Positions 25,207-34,026 of a stretch of DNA of 64,000 nt are shown here, piece by piece. The notes beneath the pieces were generated by a model. The model saw only the letters and a program-made list of their open reading frames with translations, was not told where the DNA came from and ran no database searches. The position numbers were made by a program, and so were the translations under genes. Origin of the DNA: G963674685 sp963674685 (GTDB lineage Bacteria; Lernaellota; Lernaellaia; JACKCT01). Numbering within the stretch: position 1 is the stretch's first letter; each line of letters opens with the position of its first letter. The stretch lies in assembly GCA_963674685.2 (NCBI GenBank), contig CAXXWT010000005.1:620001-684000 (forward strand), read 5' to 3'.

Positions 25207-25275
25207 TTTCACCTTGCCCCTTTCACCTTGCCCCTTTCACCTTGCCCCTTTCACCTTGCCCCTTCACCTTGCCCC
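25207..25275. repeat. tandem repeat of a 14-base unit
   Basis: About four and a half copies of CCCCTTTCACCTTG, one copy lacking a T, end exactly at the stop codon of the APS-kinase gene. A shorter degenerate block of the same composition lies at 28158-28186. This is a variable-number repeat candidate. Confidence 0.75.
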
Positions 25276-25877
25276 TATATATAACCCAGGTCTTTCAAGC
25301 GTTTCTTGATCTTCGCTTCTTCTTCCTCGCTGTACTGCGCGCCGTCCAGCTTTTCGAGATAACCGAGAATTTCCAGAGTCTGAATGATCCTGTCATGGCT
25401 TTGCTCGGGAGTTTCATTCGCCGTATCCACGCGAATTTCCGCGTCTTCCGGCGGTTCATAGGGATCACTGACGCCGGTGAAGTTTTTGATTTCGCCCGCC
25501 AGGGCTTTTTTGTACAGGCCCTTGGGATCGCGTTCTTTTAGAACATCAATAGGGCAGTCCACGAAAACCTCCACGAATCGCCCGATCAATTTGCGGTTTT
25601 GATCCCGGATGGCTTTGTAAGGACTGATGGCCGCGGCGACGGCGATCACACCGTTTCGCGTCAGCAGATTGCAGACGTATCCGATCCGCAAAATGTTGAT
25701 GTCCCGGTCTTCCTTGGAAAAAGAAAGGCCTTTGCTAAGGTTGGTGCGCACTTCGTCCCCGTCGAGGACTTCGACGTTCAGCCCGCGCTCTAACAACGTT
25801 TCCTCGACCATTTCCGACAGCGTCGATTTTCCCGATCCCGATAATCCCGTGAACCATAAAGTAAATCCTTTTCTCAT
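25275..25877 (-). CDS. cysC: adenylylsulfate (APS) kinase
   Basis: Phosphorylates APS to PAPS, the donor for sulfotransferases. The 200-residue protein has the P-loop GLSGSGKS (11-18), DGDEVRTNLSKGLSFSKEDRD, AAAISPYKAIRD and the family's FVDCPIDVLKERDPKGLYKKA. An extra ~20-residue tail, YSEEEEAKIKKRLKDLGYI, is not part of the kinase fold and recurs in the two ribbon-helix-helix proteins nearby. No ATP sulfurylase or PAPS reductase is linked, so a role in sulfation and not sulfur assimilation is inferred. It is 10 bases downstream of an AlkP-superfamily gene. Confidence 0.92.
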   Translation of the reverse strand: MRKGFTLWFTGLSGSGKSTLSEMVEETLLERGLNVEVLDGDEVRTNLSKGLSFSKEDRDINILRIGYVCNLLTRNGVIAVAAAISPYKAIRDQNRKLIGRFVEVFVDCPIDVLKERDPKGLYKKALAGEIKNFTGVSDPYEPPEDAEIRVDTANETPEQSHDRIIQTLEILGYLEKLDGAQYSEEEEAKIKKRLKDLGYI

Positions 25878-25887
25878 CGCTTAACTC

Positions 25888-27279
25888 CTATTGATTCTTT
25901 TCAATGATGGATGTTCCGATCATGTCCTCGGGCACGTCCAGATCAAAATAGTCGAGGATGGTCGGGGCAATGTCGTAAATCGAATATTTATCGCACTTCG
26001 TCGTCTTCTGGCCTTCGGGAAGGCTCAGGATGAAAATGCCGTTGTAATCGTGGTTGGCGTCGTCGGGGCCGGTGTCGTTTTCAAAGATATGAATTTCCCC
26101 GGTTCCGATCTGCGCGGCGCTGCGCCAATTGAGATCGCCGAAATAAACGATCAGATCCGGCGCGACGTTTTTCACTTCCCTGTACAGATTCTCCGGGCGA
26201 TGCACGACGGTGCCGATGTTCTCGCCCTTCTCGTCGACGATTCCCTCAAAGTCTTTTTGAAGCTGATCCCGGAATGCGTCATAATCATCGGATTCGATCA
26301 CGCCCTGCGGCTCGCGGCCTTTGACGTTGATAAAAATGCGGCTGTAATAACCGCCTTCGCCCCAGACTTTGGTTCGCGACCAGTCGATCATGTCGTTTTT
26401 CAATCGTCCCGGCTCTTTGGGCTCTTCCTTCAAGACCAGGTAGCCTTTTTGGATCAGCCACTCGTTGATGCAGATGGCGCCGACCATGGATTTCGCGCCG
26501 TGATCCGACACGACCATGACCGCGGTTTCGTCATCCAGAACCGCCAGCAGTTCACCGATTCGCTCGTCGAGGTATTTGTAGTAATCCCGGATGGCGTATC
26601 GATACTTGGAATCGGATTCGTGCAGGCGGTGGTTTTTCGCGTGGTAGCGCCAGAAGCCGTGATGGATGCGGTCCACGCCCATTTCCACCATCATGTAAAA
26701 CTCGTGCTCGCCCTTTTTCAGCGCATCGAGAAAAACCTTGAAGCGCCGCTCGGTCATCTCGTAAATCTGATCGAGCAGCCAATCCTTGTCATTGGTGCGA
26801 AATTTCCGCACGTCGATCACGTAATCGCCCCCGGCGGCCTTGTCGATCAGCGCGGCGGCTTCCGGCGGGGACGTCCATTGCACGTCCTTGCTCGGCGCCA
26901 GGAAACTGCTGACCAGCACGCCGCGCAGTGGTTTCGGCGGGTAGGTCTGCGGCACGCCGAGAATGAAGCTGGAAAGGCGCTTGCGTGACAGATAATTCCA
27001 AACGCGTTTTTCTTTCACGTAATCGTTGTTGGCGAAAAACAGGTCGTCGTAGCCGTGATCGGCGCGGTTGCGGAATCCGTAAAAGCCGAGCTGCCCCGGG
27101 TCCTTGCTCGTCATCATGGCGGTCCACGCCGGAACCGTGATGGGAGGATCGGTGCTGCGCAGAGGCGCGTAATGCCCCCGGTCCATCAGGCTCTTCAAAT
27201 TCGGGAGGATCGACGCGAATTCATCGAACACCAGCGTCGGTTCGGCGCAATCCAGACCGATAACGACCATTTTTTTCAT
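25888..27279 (-). CDS. alkaline-phosphatase-superfamily phosphodiesterase, paralogue a
   Basis: A 463-residue soluble member of the type I phosphodiesterase/nucleotide pyrophosphatase branch. Metal ligands and nucleophile are visible: D10 in VIGLDCAEP, T48 in ITVPAWTAMMTS, DRIHHGFWRYH, VVSDHGAKS and a C-terminal NHD. It has no signal peptide or membrane segment, so it acts in the cytosol or is exported with a partner. It is cotranscribed with APS kinase (10-base gap). Three relatives lie on the opposite strand at 28-34 kb. The substrate might be a nucleotide-linked, phospho- or sulfo-ester; nothing in the sequence decides this. Confidence 0.85.
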   Translation of the reverse strand: MKKMVVIGLDCAEPTLVFDEFASILPNLKSLMDRGHYAPLRSTDPPITVPAWTAMMTSKDPGQLGFYGFRNRADHGYDDLFFANNDYVKEKRVWNYLSRKRLSSFILGVPQTYPPKPLRGVLVSSFLAPSKDVQWTSPPEAAALIDKAAGGDYVIDVRKFRTNDKDWLLDQIYEMTERRFKVFLDALKKGEHEFYMMVEMGVDRIHHGFWRYHAKNHRLHESDSKYRYAIRDYYKYLDERIGELLAVLDDETAVMVVSDHGAKSMVGAICINEWLIQKGYLVLKEEPKEPGRLKNDMIDWSRTKVWGEGGYYSRIFINVKGREPQGVIESDDYDAFRDQLQKDFEGIVDEKGENIGTVVHRPENLYREVKNVAPDLIVYFGDLNWRSAAQIGTGEIHIFENDTGPDDANHDYNGIFILSLPEGQKTTKCDKYSIYDIAPTILDYFDLDVPEDMIGTSIIEKNQ

Positions 27280-27334
27280 AATTCACTCCCTTGATTTAAT
27301 GACAGTCGAAAATGTTGAATTTTGCAAAAAGCGT

Positions 27335-27441
27335 GTCATTCCGACCGGAGCGAAGCGTAGTGGAGGAATCCCTTCAAGAAAAACGAACCGGTTGCTTAAA
27401 GGGATTCCTCGACTCGCCCTGACGGGCTCGCTCGGAATGAC
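27335..27441. repeat. second GTCATTCCGA inverted-repeat element
   Basis: GTCATTCCGA followed by GAGGAATCCCTT, then after about 24 bases AAGGGATTCCTC and, 22 bases later, CGGAATGAC inverted. This is the same design as the element at 4824-4952 and likewise lies between genes. Confidence 0.7.
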
Positions 27442-27483
27442 ATTGCGTTGGTCTTTCAATCGGTGCATTTATCGACAGCCTCT

Positions 27484-27708
27484 TTACAGATACCCGAGAT
27501 TTTTCAGCCGCTTCTTGATGGCGGCGATCTCCTCAGCGGTCAATTCCTCGGCGGCTTTATCACTTCGCCCTTCGCTCATTTTCTCGCTCACCAGGTCACG
27601 CAGAACGTAAACGATGAACTCCGTCGGGCTGGAAAAGCCCGAATCCCCTACGATCACGCGGATTTTATCATAAAGTTCGCGCGGGATTTTGATCGTCACT
27701 TTGCTCAT
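27484..27708 (-). CDS. small ribbon-helix-helix protein with LGYL tail
   Basis: A 74-residue protein. VTIKIPRELYDKIRVIVGDSGFSSPTEFIVYVLRDLV is the beta-strand, helix and helix of a CopG/MetJ-type DNA-binding domain. After a short acidic linker it ends in AEEIAAIKKRLKNLGYL, the tail shared with APS kinase and with the small protein at 33.8 kb. It could be an autoregulator of the AlkP/CysC genes, or the RHH fold may be used for protein contacts. It is 205 bases upstream of AlkP paralogue a, separated by the repeat element. Confidence 0.75.
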   Translation of the reverse strand: MSKVTIKIPRELYDKIRVIVGDSGFSSPTEFIVYVLRDLVSEKMSEGRSDKAAEELTAEEIAAIKKRLKNLGYL

Positions 27709-27810
27709 AAAGCACTCCTATAAGGCTCCAGATAGGCTCTGATTGGAGTGTACGCTTCGATAAATGCCTTGTCAACGCGAAAAAAGGAGGAAGGAGAAAA
27801 TATGATGGAG

Positions 27811-28140
27811 GAAGGAAGAAGGAGGAATTCGGAATAGAGCCCGCCAGGGCGGCATAATTCAGCCCATCAGGGTGACAGAACAGAGCCGCGCACGAAGCCG
27901 CGCCGCCAGGCGCGGCGAGAGTAAGCGGGTAAATAGCAGCCCTGCGAAAGCGTCGGACTCAAGTCGTGATTCAATTCAGCACGTAAAGGCGACGCAATTC
28001 AGCCTGAAGGGCGTTATAATATCAGCCCCGGGCGTCAGCGCAGGGGATAAAGGGATTCCTGGGCATCAACTTTGCGCTGATGGGGCAACCCCCATGCAAA
28101 CGGGCACAGGAGTCCGCCCTTTATTCCTCCTTCTTCCTTC
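27811..28140. repeat. 330-base block of degenerate palindromic units inside 18-base inverted repeats
   Basis: The gap 27709-28230 has no credible gene. GAAGGAAGAAGGAGGAAT at 27811-27828 is repeated exactly inverted at 28123-28140. Between them lie about seven degenerate units of 24-27 bases, each with a small GCC-n-GGC palindrome followed by a spacer like AATTCAG (for example near 27862, 27990 and 28014). It could be a non-autonomous mobile element or a decayed repeat cluster. A purine-rich stretch precedes it and a CCCCTTT repeat block follows it. Confidence 0.5.
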
Positions 28141-28230
28141 ATATTTCATCCTTTCATCTTGCCCCTTTCGCCTTGCCCCTTTCCCCTTAAACAATTATCC
28201 TGACAAATCTTCGATCTCATGGAGATGAAC

Positions 28231-29532
28231 ATGGGAATTTTTTCGCGAAAGAAAACCAAGGCGATGGTGGTCGGGCTGGACGGCGTTCCGCATACGCTGC
28301 TCACCGACCTGATGGAAAAGGGCGTGATGCCCAACATGAAAAAGATCACCGCGGCGGGCAATCTGCGCCAGATGGAAGTCACTGTGCCGGAAATATCGGC
28401 GGTGAGCTGGCCCAGCTTCATGACCGGCGTCGATCCGGGAACTCACGGCATCTTCGGCTTTTCCGAACTGCGTCCCAACACATACGACATGTTTTTTCCC
28501 TGCTACAGCGACTTAAAAGCGCCGGCGATCTGGGACACGTTGGAAAAGGACGGCAAGCGCTCCGTGGTTTTGAATCAGCCCGGCACGTACCCCGCCCGCC
28601 GCATAAACGGCGCGCTGGTTTCCGGATTCGTGGCCATCGAACTTCACAAGGCGGTTTTTCCGGCCAAATACATCGGAAAACTGCGCCGCCTCGATTACGA
28701 AATCGACATCGACACAAGCCGCGCCCGCGACAATCATAAATTCGCCATGCAGGATCTGGAGCGCACGCTGGAAGGACGCGTCAAGGCGGCGCAGCTTCTA
28801 TTGGAGCAGGAGCAGTGGGACTTTTTCGAGGTCGTGGTGACCGGCACGGACAGGCTGCATCATTATTTATGGCACGCGCTGGTCGATGAGAACCACGAGT
28901 TGCATGAAAAAGCGATCGATTATTACCGTAGCGTCGATAAATTCGTCGGGCAAATGGCCGACGCCTACGCACGGGCCGCAAAAGACGATTCCTTGGGCGG
29001 CTTTTTCATGCTCAGCGACCACGGATTCTGCGCTTTGGAAAAGGAAGTCGCCCTGACGCGCTACCTGGTCGAAACCGGTCTGATGGCTTTCGAGACCGAC
29101 GCGCCGGAGCAACTGGGCCAAATCAGCGAATCCTCGAAGGTGCTGGTCATGGACCCGAACCGCATCTACGTTCATCGAAAAGACAAATTTCCCAAAGGCG
29201 GCGTCGACGCGGCGGATGTCCCCAAGGTGATTGAAGACACGAAAGCCGCTCTTGAAGAACTTACGTACGACGGCAAGAAGCTGGTGCGCCGGCTCTTCGA
29301 CCGGGAGGAAGCTTTCCACGGCCCGCTGGCCGGCCAGGGGCCCGACCTTGTGGCCGTGTCCATCGATGGATTCGACTTCAAAGGCGGCGTGGACCGCTCC
29401 GAGGTTTTCGGACATTTCGGCCTGTCGGGTATGCACAATCAATATGACGCTTTTTTGTGGACCACGAAATCCGTGAACGAGATTCCGCAAATCACGCAAG
29501 CGGCGGGGCTGATTCTCGATCATTTACGTTAA
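28231..29532 (+). CDS. alkaline-phosphatase-superfamily phosphodiesterase, paralogue b
   Basis: A 433-residue soluble AlkP-fold enzyme. The ATG at 28231 is preferred over 28219 because GGAG lies six bases upstream. It begins MGIFSRKKTKAMVVGLDGVPH with the first metal Asp. The nucleophile region is ISAVSWPSFMTGVDPGTHG (Ser in place of Thr), followed by TGTDRLHHYLWH and MLSDHGF, and a final His in LSGMHNQYDAF. No export signal is seen, unlike paralogues c and d downstream. It is the first gene of the plus-strand set and lies 173 bases from paralogue c. Confidence 0.83.
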   Translation: MGIFSRKKTKAMVVGLDGVPHTLLTDLMEKGVMPNMKKITAAGNLRQMEVTVPEISAVSWPSFMTGVDPGTHGIFGFSELRPNTYDMFFPCYSDLKAPAIWDTLEKDGKRSVVLNQPGTYPARRINGALVSGFVAIELHKAVFPAKYIGKLRRLDYEIDIDTSRARDNHKFAMQDLERTLEGRVKAAQLLLEQEQWDFFEVVVTGTDRLHHYLWHALVDENHELHEKAIDYYRSVDKFVGQMADAYARAAKDDSLGGFFMLSDHGFCALEKEVALTRYLVETGLMAFETDAPEQLGQISESSKVLVMDPNRIYVHRKDKFPKGGVDAADVPKVIEDTKAALEELTYDGKKLVRRLFDREEAFHGPLAGQGPDLVAVSIDGFDFKGGVDRSEVFGHFGLSGMHNQYDAFLWTTKSVNEIPQITQAAGLILDHLR

Positions 29533-29705
29533 GTTCCATGCATAAACTGACATTTCAATTCGCCACAGCCGCGAAATGACCCCATCTTTCCTTTGAGGCA
29601 ATAAGTTTGCCTGCTTGTTATCGGCCCAGGGTAATCATAGCTTGCTTGATACCGCCGTACCGAAAGAGTATTGTCTGTTTCGTCGCAATATTGGCGAGGC
29701 TTTTT

Positions 29706-31814
29706 ATGCGAAAAATTACTCGATTCACCCTGCTTGTCACCGCGCTGCTGCTCGTCGCAACGCCGGCTTACGCGTACGTCGGCCCCGGCGCCGGTTTCGC
29801 TTTTATCACGAGCTTCTTTTTCCTGATCGCCACCTTTTTTGTCGCCCTTTTTTCGGTCATGATCTGGCCGATTCGCTTTCTGTTTATCTGGCTGCGCCGG
29901 CGGCGTGCGCTCAAAAACGCCAAAGTCAATAGAGTTGTGGTTCTGGGACTGGACGGCATGGATCCGGATCTTACGGAGAAATGGATGGCCGAAGGCCACC
30001 TGCCGAATTTCAAAGCGCTTTCGGAAAAGGGGAGTTTTTCCCGGCTGCAAACCACGTATCCCGCGGTCAGCCCCGTCGCCTGGTCAAGCTTCATGACCGG
30101 CGCCAATCCGGGGCGGCACAGGATTTACGATTTTCTTTCCCGGGATAAAAACACTTATCTACCCACGTTGTCGTCCGCCTATATCGGCAACGCAAAAAAG
30201 ACCATCAAACTGGGAAAATACCGAATCCCCGTCGGCAAGCCGGATATCCGCCTCCTGCGTAAGAGCAAGCCCTTCTGGGTCGTCCTGAGCGATCATGGCG
30301 TGCGCTCTTCGATTTTGCGCGTTCCCATCACTTTTCCGCCGGACAAATTCAAAGGTGTGCAGCTTTCGGGCATGTGCGTGCCGGATCTGCTGGGCAGCCA
30401 GGGGACGTTCAGCTTTTTCACGACCCGCGCCATCGACATGGGCGACGACGCCGAAGGCGGCGTCGTTTTGCCTTTAACAAAAAGCGGCAAGGAATACCTG
30501 GGCGAAATCAAGGGACCGCCCAATTCGCTGGTGGAAGGCTCGCCGGACATGATTCTGCCGTTCAAACTGAGCAAGGGCAAAAACGGCGCTTGCAAACTGA
30601 CGCTTCCCGACAAAACCTACTGGCTTGAAGTCGGTAAATTTTCCGGGTGGTTGCCGGTGAAATTCAAAGCCGGCCTGGGAATCAAAGTTTCGGGCATCGC
30701 GCATTTCCTCGTCACCGAGTTCGGCGATGAAGTCAGCCTCTATGTGACGCCGATCAATTTGGATCCGGAGCGCCCGGCCTTTCCCATCACCAATCCGCCG
30801 GCCTATTCCATGTACCTGGCCAAGCAGATCGGCCCGTACGCCAATTTGGGGCTGGCCGAGGACACGTGGGTTCTCAACGAAGGTTTGCTGACCGACGACC
30901 AGTTCCTCAAGGAATGCGAATTGATCCACGAGGAACGGGAGCAAATGTTTTTCGACGCGCTGGAGAAAACTCGGAGCGGCGTGGTCGTTTGCGTGTTCGA
31001 TGATACGGACCGGATACAGCACATGTTCTTCCGCTACCTCGAAAAGGACCACCCGGCCCTTTCCCATTACCCGGAAAGCGACCGCAAGGACGCGATCCTC
31101 GATCTTTACAAAAAGACGGACGTCATGCTCGGGCGCGTGATGAACCAGATCAAAAAGGACGACGCCTTTTTCGTGATGAGCGACCATGGATTCAAGCCGT
31201 TCGTCCGCGGCGTCAACCTCAACACCTGGCTTCACCAAAACGGCTATCTGGCTCTTAAACCCGACAGCAAAAAAGGCAAGTGGCTGTCAAACGTCAACTG
31301 GGAAAACACCCGCGCCTATCAGGTCGGCCTCGGCGGATTTTATCTGAACCTCAAAGGCCGCGAGGCCAAAGGCATCGTCGAGCCTGGCGCGGAAGCCGAA
31401 GCGCTGATCCGGGAATTGATCGAAAAACTGACGAACCTGCCCGATGAGGAGAGGTCCGAGATCGGCATCAACGACGTCTGGGCGGCCACAGACATTTACA
31501 AGGGCCCCTACGTGGGCGAGGCGCCGGACCTGATCATCGGATATAACGTCGGATATCGCGCGGGTTGGGACGGCGTCACGGGCGTCATCACGGACAAGGT
31601 CTTCGACGACAACGTCAAAGCCTGGAGCGGCGATCACTGCATGGATCCCCGAAAAGTCCCCGGCGTATTGTTTTCAACTTCGAAAATAACAAAAGACTCC
31701 CCGTCGATCATGGATATCGCCCCGACAGTCCTGGGGCAGCTCGGCGTCAAAAAGCCCGGGTACATGGACGGCGAATCACTTATGGAGCAAGGTTCCAAGG
31801 AGGCGGTCTCATGA
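29706..31814 (+). CDS. membrane-anchored AlkP-superfamily phosphodiesterase, paralogue c
   Basis: A 702-residue protein. The ATG at 29706, preceded by GAGG, is chosen over 29607 because it starts a clean signal-like helix ending in TPAYA. A YVGPGAGFAFITSFFF segment and a second membrane helix follow to about residue 55, then the AlkP domain: VLGLDGMDPD, VSPVAWSSFMTGANPGRH, DDTDRIQHMFFRY, VMSDHGFKPF and WSGDHCMDP. An extra beta-rich region of ~200 residues lies between the nucleophile and the DRIQH motif. The catalytic part probably faces the periplasm. Its stop overlaps the next start (ATGA). Confidence 0.83.
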   Translation: MRKITRFTLLVTALLLVATPAYAYVGPGAGFAFITSFFFLIATFFVALFSVMIWPIRFLFIWLRRRRALKNAKVNRVVVLGLDGMDPDLTEKWMAEGHLPNFKALSEKGSFSRLQTTYPAVSPVAWSSFMTGANPGRHRIYDFLSRDKNTYLPTLSSAYIGNAKKTIKLGKYRIPVGKPDIRLLRKSKPFWVVLSDHGVRSSILRVPITFPPDKFKGVQLSGMCVPDLLGSQGTFSFFTTRAIDMGDDAEGGVVLPLTKSGKEYLGEIKGPPNSLVEGSPDMILPFKLSKGKNGACKLTLPDKTYWLEVGKFSGWLPVKFKAGLGIKVSGIAHFLVTEFGDEVSLYVTPINLDPERPAFPITNPPAYSMYLAKQIGPYANLGLAEDTWVLNEGLLTDDQFLKECELIHEEREQMFFDALEKTRSGVVVCVFDDTDRIQHMFFRYLEKDHPALSHYPESDRKDAILDLYKKTDVMLGRVMNQIKKDDAFFVMSDHGFKPFVRGVNLNTWLHQNGYLALKPDSKKGKWLSNVNWENTRAYQVGLGGFYLNLKGREAKGIVEPGAEAEALIRELIEKLTNLPDEERSEIGINDVWAATDIYKGPYVGEAPDLIIGYNVGYRAGWDGVTGVITDKVFDDNVKAWSGDHCMDPRKVPGVLFSTSKITKDSPSIMDIAPTVLGQLGVKKPGYMDGESLMEQGSKEAVS

Positions 31815-33811
31815 ACCGCGAATTAAAATATCTGATTATCGCGACGGCGCTGGTCATGCTGCTCGCCGGCGGCTGTGGTTCCGGCAAAAGCGCCCCGGCA
31901 AACGGCGAGGCCAAAGTCATGGTTCTGGCCTTTGACGGCCTCGACCCGATCCTTCTCAATCAATGGATGGACGAGGGCGCTTTGCCCAATTTCGTCAAAC
32001 TGAAAAAGGACGGCGATTTCAAAAAGCTGGGAACTTCGATCCCCCCGCAAAGCCCCGTGGCCTGGTCCAATTTCATTACCGGCCAGAATCCGGGCGGACA
32101 CGGGATTTTCGATTTCATTCACCGGGATCCCAAGACCTATCTGCCGTTTTTATCCACCACGAAAACGCAGGCTCCGGAAAAATTCTGGAAACTCGCGGGC
32201 TATCAAATTCCCGTGGACGAAGGCAGCGTCACGTTGATGCGCCAGGGCAAAGCCTTCTGGCAATACCTTGCCGACGCCGGCGTGCCGGCCACCATTTTCT
32301 CCATTCCCAGCAACTATCCGCCGGTCGAAGGACCGTTTCGCTCGATATCCGGCATGGGAACGCCGGATCTGATGGGCGGCTACGGAAGCTTTTCCTATTT
32401 CACGGACGACCCGACGATTCCCAAAGAGGGCGAAGAGGTCACCGGCGGACAGGTTTACCAGGTCTCGGTGGACAATGGAGAACTCAAAGCGGCGATTACG
32501 GGTCCGAAAAATACATTTAAAGTCGTCCCCGAGGGCGAATATCCGCCCGACAGCACCGTCAAATTCACCGTCCACATCGATCCGGAAAACGACGCGGCGA
32601 CGATCGATATTTCCAGGCAGCGCATCCTCCTGAATCGCGGCGAATGGTCCGACTGGGTGGGGATCGAATTCGAGATGATCCCCTACGCGGTTTCCGTCAA
32701 AGGCATCGTCCGGTTCCTATTGAAAAGCGCGCACCCGCACATCGGTCTTTACGTGTCCCCCATCAATATCGATCCGCGTGATCCGGCCCTGCCGATCAGC
32801 ACGCCTCCCGAATATGCGCAGGAACTGGCGGATGTCGAGGGAGGTCCGTTCTACACGCAGGGCATCCCTGAAGACACCAAGGCTTTATCCCACAACATTC
32901 TGACCAACGAGGAGTTTTTGCAGCAGGCCCATACCGTTTTGTCCGAGCGGCTCAAGCTCTATGATTACGAGCTATATCGCTTCCAACGGGGATTTCTGTT
33001 TTTCTATTTCTCTTCTTCCGACCAGCTCACGCACATGTTCTGGCGCACCATGGACCGCAATCACCCGGCTTATGATCCGGAAAAAGACGCCGCCTATCAG
33101 GGAGTGTTGAAAGACACCTACATGCGGATGGATAAAATCCTGGGCAAAGCCATGGACAAATTGGGCGACCAGGACGTTCTGATGGTGATGAGCGACCACG
33201 GCTTCGCTCCCTTCTACAAGTCGTTTCATCTGAACTCATGGCTTTTGGAAAACGGGTACGTTCAACTGCGTGACCCTGATGATCGAAGCGCAGATTTTCT
33301 CATGAACGTCAACTGGTCCGGCACCAAGGCCTATGCCCTGGGGATCAACGGGCTTTATCTGAACCTGGGGGGGCGGGAAAGAATGGGCGTGGTTCCGGTT
33401 CACAGGGCCGACGCGCTGCTGGATGAGATATCCAATAAGCTCCTCGAAGTCGTCGATCCGGAAAACGGGAAAAAGGTCATCGCCAAAGTCTACAAAACCT
33501 CCGAAGTGTATAAGGGGCCCTATAAAAACCTGGCGCCGGATCTGATCATCGGCTACGCGCGCGAATATCGCGGAAGCTGGCAAACCGCGCTGGGCAACTT
33601 CCCGGAAGGCGCGCTGATCGTTCCGAACAAAGATGAATGGAGCGGCGATCACTGCATGGCGGCGGAAGTGGTCCCCGGAAGCCTGCTGGCCAATCGGCCG
33701 GTCAAATTGTCCGATCCGAAGCTGTACGATTTGCCCGTGACGATTCTGGAGCTGTTCGGTATCGAGCGTCCCAAGGATATGATCGGACACAATATATTTA
33801 CCGGCAAGTAA
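31811..33811 (+). CDS. lipoprotein AlkP-superfamily phosphodiesterase, paralogue d
   Basis: A 666-residue relative of paralogue c but anchored as a lipoprotein: signal peptide ending LLAGGC. The start at 31811 has AAGGAGG upstream and overlaps the previous stop. The domain order is the same: VLAFDGLDP, QSPVAWSNFITGQNPGGHG, SSDQLTHMFWRTMDRNHP (DRxxH replaced by DQLTH), VMSDHGFAPF and WSGDHCMAA. The shared inserted beta region contains SGMGTPDLMGGYGSFSYF. Two adjacent, differently anchored paralogues suggest a periplasmic pair acting on the same or sequential substrates. Confidence 0.83.
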   Translation: MNRELKYLIIATALVMLLAGGCGSGKSAPANGEAKVMVLAFDGLDPILLNQWMDEGALPNFVKLKKDGDFKKLGTSIPPQSPVAWSNFITGQNPGGHGIFDFIHRDPKTYLPFLSTTKTQAPEKFWKLAGYQIPVDEGSVTLMRQGKAFWQYLADAGVPATIFSIPSNYPPVEGPFRSISGMGTPDLMGGYGSFSYFTDDPTIPKEGEEVTGGQVYQVSVDNGELKAAITGPKNTFKVVPEGEYPPDSTVKFTVHIDPENDAATIDISRQRILLNRGEWSDWVGIEFEMIPYAVSVKGIVRFLLKSAHPHIGLYVSPINIDPRDPALPISTPPEYAQELADVEGGPFYTQGIPEDTKALSHNILTNEEFLQQAHTVLSERLKLYDYELYRFQRGFLFFYFSSSDQLTHMFWRTMDRNHPAYDPEKDAAYQGVLKDTYMRMDKILGKAMDKLGDQDVLMVMSDHGFAPFYKSFHLNSWLLENGYVQLRDPDDRSADFLMNVNWSGTKAYALGINGLYLNLGGRERMGVVPVHRADALLDEISNKLLEVVDPENGKKVIAKVYKTSEVYKGPYKNLAPDLIIGYAREYRGSWQTALGNFPEGALIVPNKDEWSGDHCMAAEVVPGSLLANRPVKLSDPKLYDLPVTILELFGIERPKDMIGHNIFTGK

Positions 33812-33822
33812 AGGAGAGTTTT

Positions 33823-34014
33823 ATGTTCGGACCGAAAGTAAAATTGGAAAAGGAACTTTTCGAACGCGTGAAAAAATTTGCCGGCCGGGCCGGTTATTCT
33901 TCGGTGGAGGAATTCGTCAGCCATGTGCTGGAAAAGGAACTGGCGCAGATCGACGAAGGCGAAAGCGAAGAGGAAATCAAGAAGAAACTCGCGGGACTCG
34001 GTTACATCAGCTAA
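33823..34014 (+). CDS. small ribbon-helix-helix-like protein with LGYI tail
   Basis: A 63-residue protein starting at ATG 33823 behind AAGGAG. KVKLEKELFERVKKFAGRAGYSSVEEFVSHVLEKEL has the strand-helix-helix pattern of the RHH fold, then an acidic linker and the tail SEEEIKKKLAGLGYIS. It resembles the 74-residue protein at 27.5 kb and shares its tail with APS kinase. It lies 11 bases after paralogue d and 12 before a membrane protein gene, so it is an integral member of that operon. The basic strand of true DNA-binding RHH proteins is weak here, so a structural role is possible. Confidence 0.72.
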   Translation: MFGPKVKLEKELFERVKKFAGRAGYSSVEEFVSHVLEKELAQIDEGESEEEIKKKLAGLGYIS

Positions 34015-34026
34015 AGGACGCTAAAC

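Noticed and set aside
25207..25275. CRISPR-like array
   Set aside because: The 14-base units are directly adjacent with no spacers; this is a simple tandem repeat.
27811..28140. CRISPR array or integron attC cluster
   Set aside because: The units are degenerate, unequal in length and lack constant repeats or the attC core sites.
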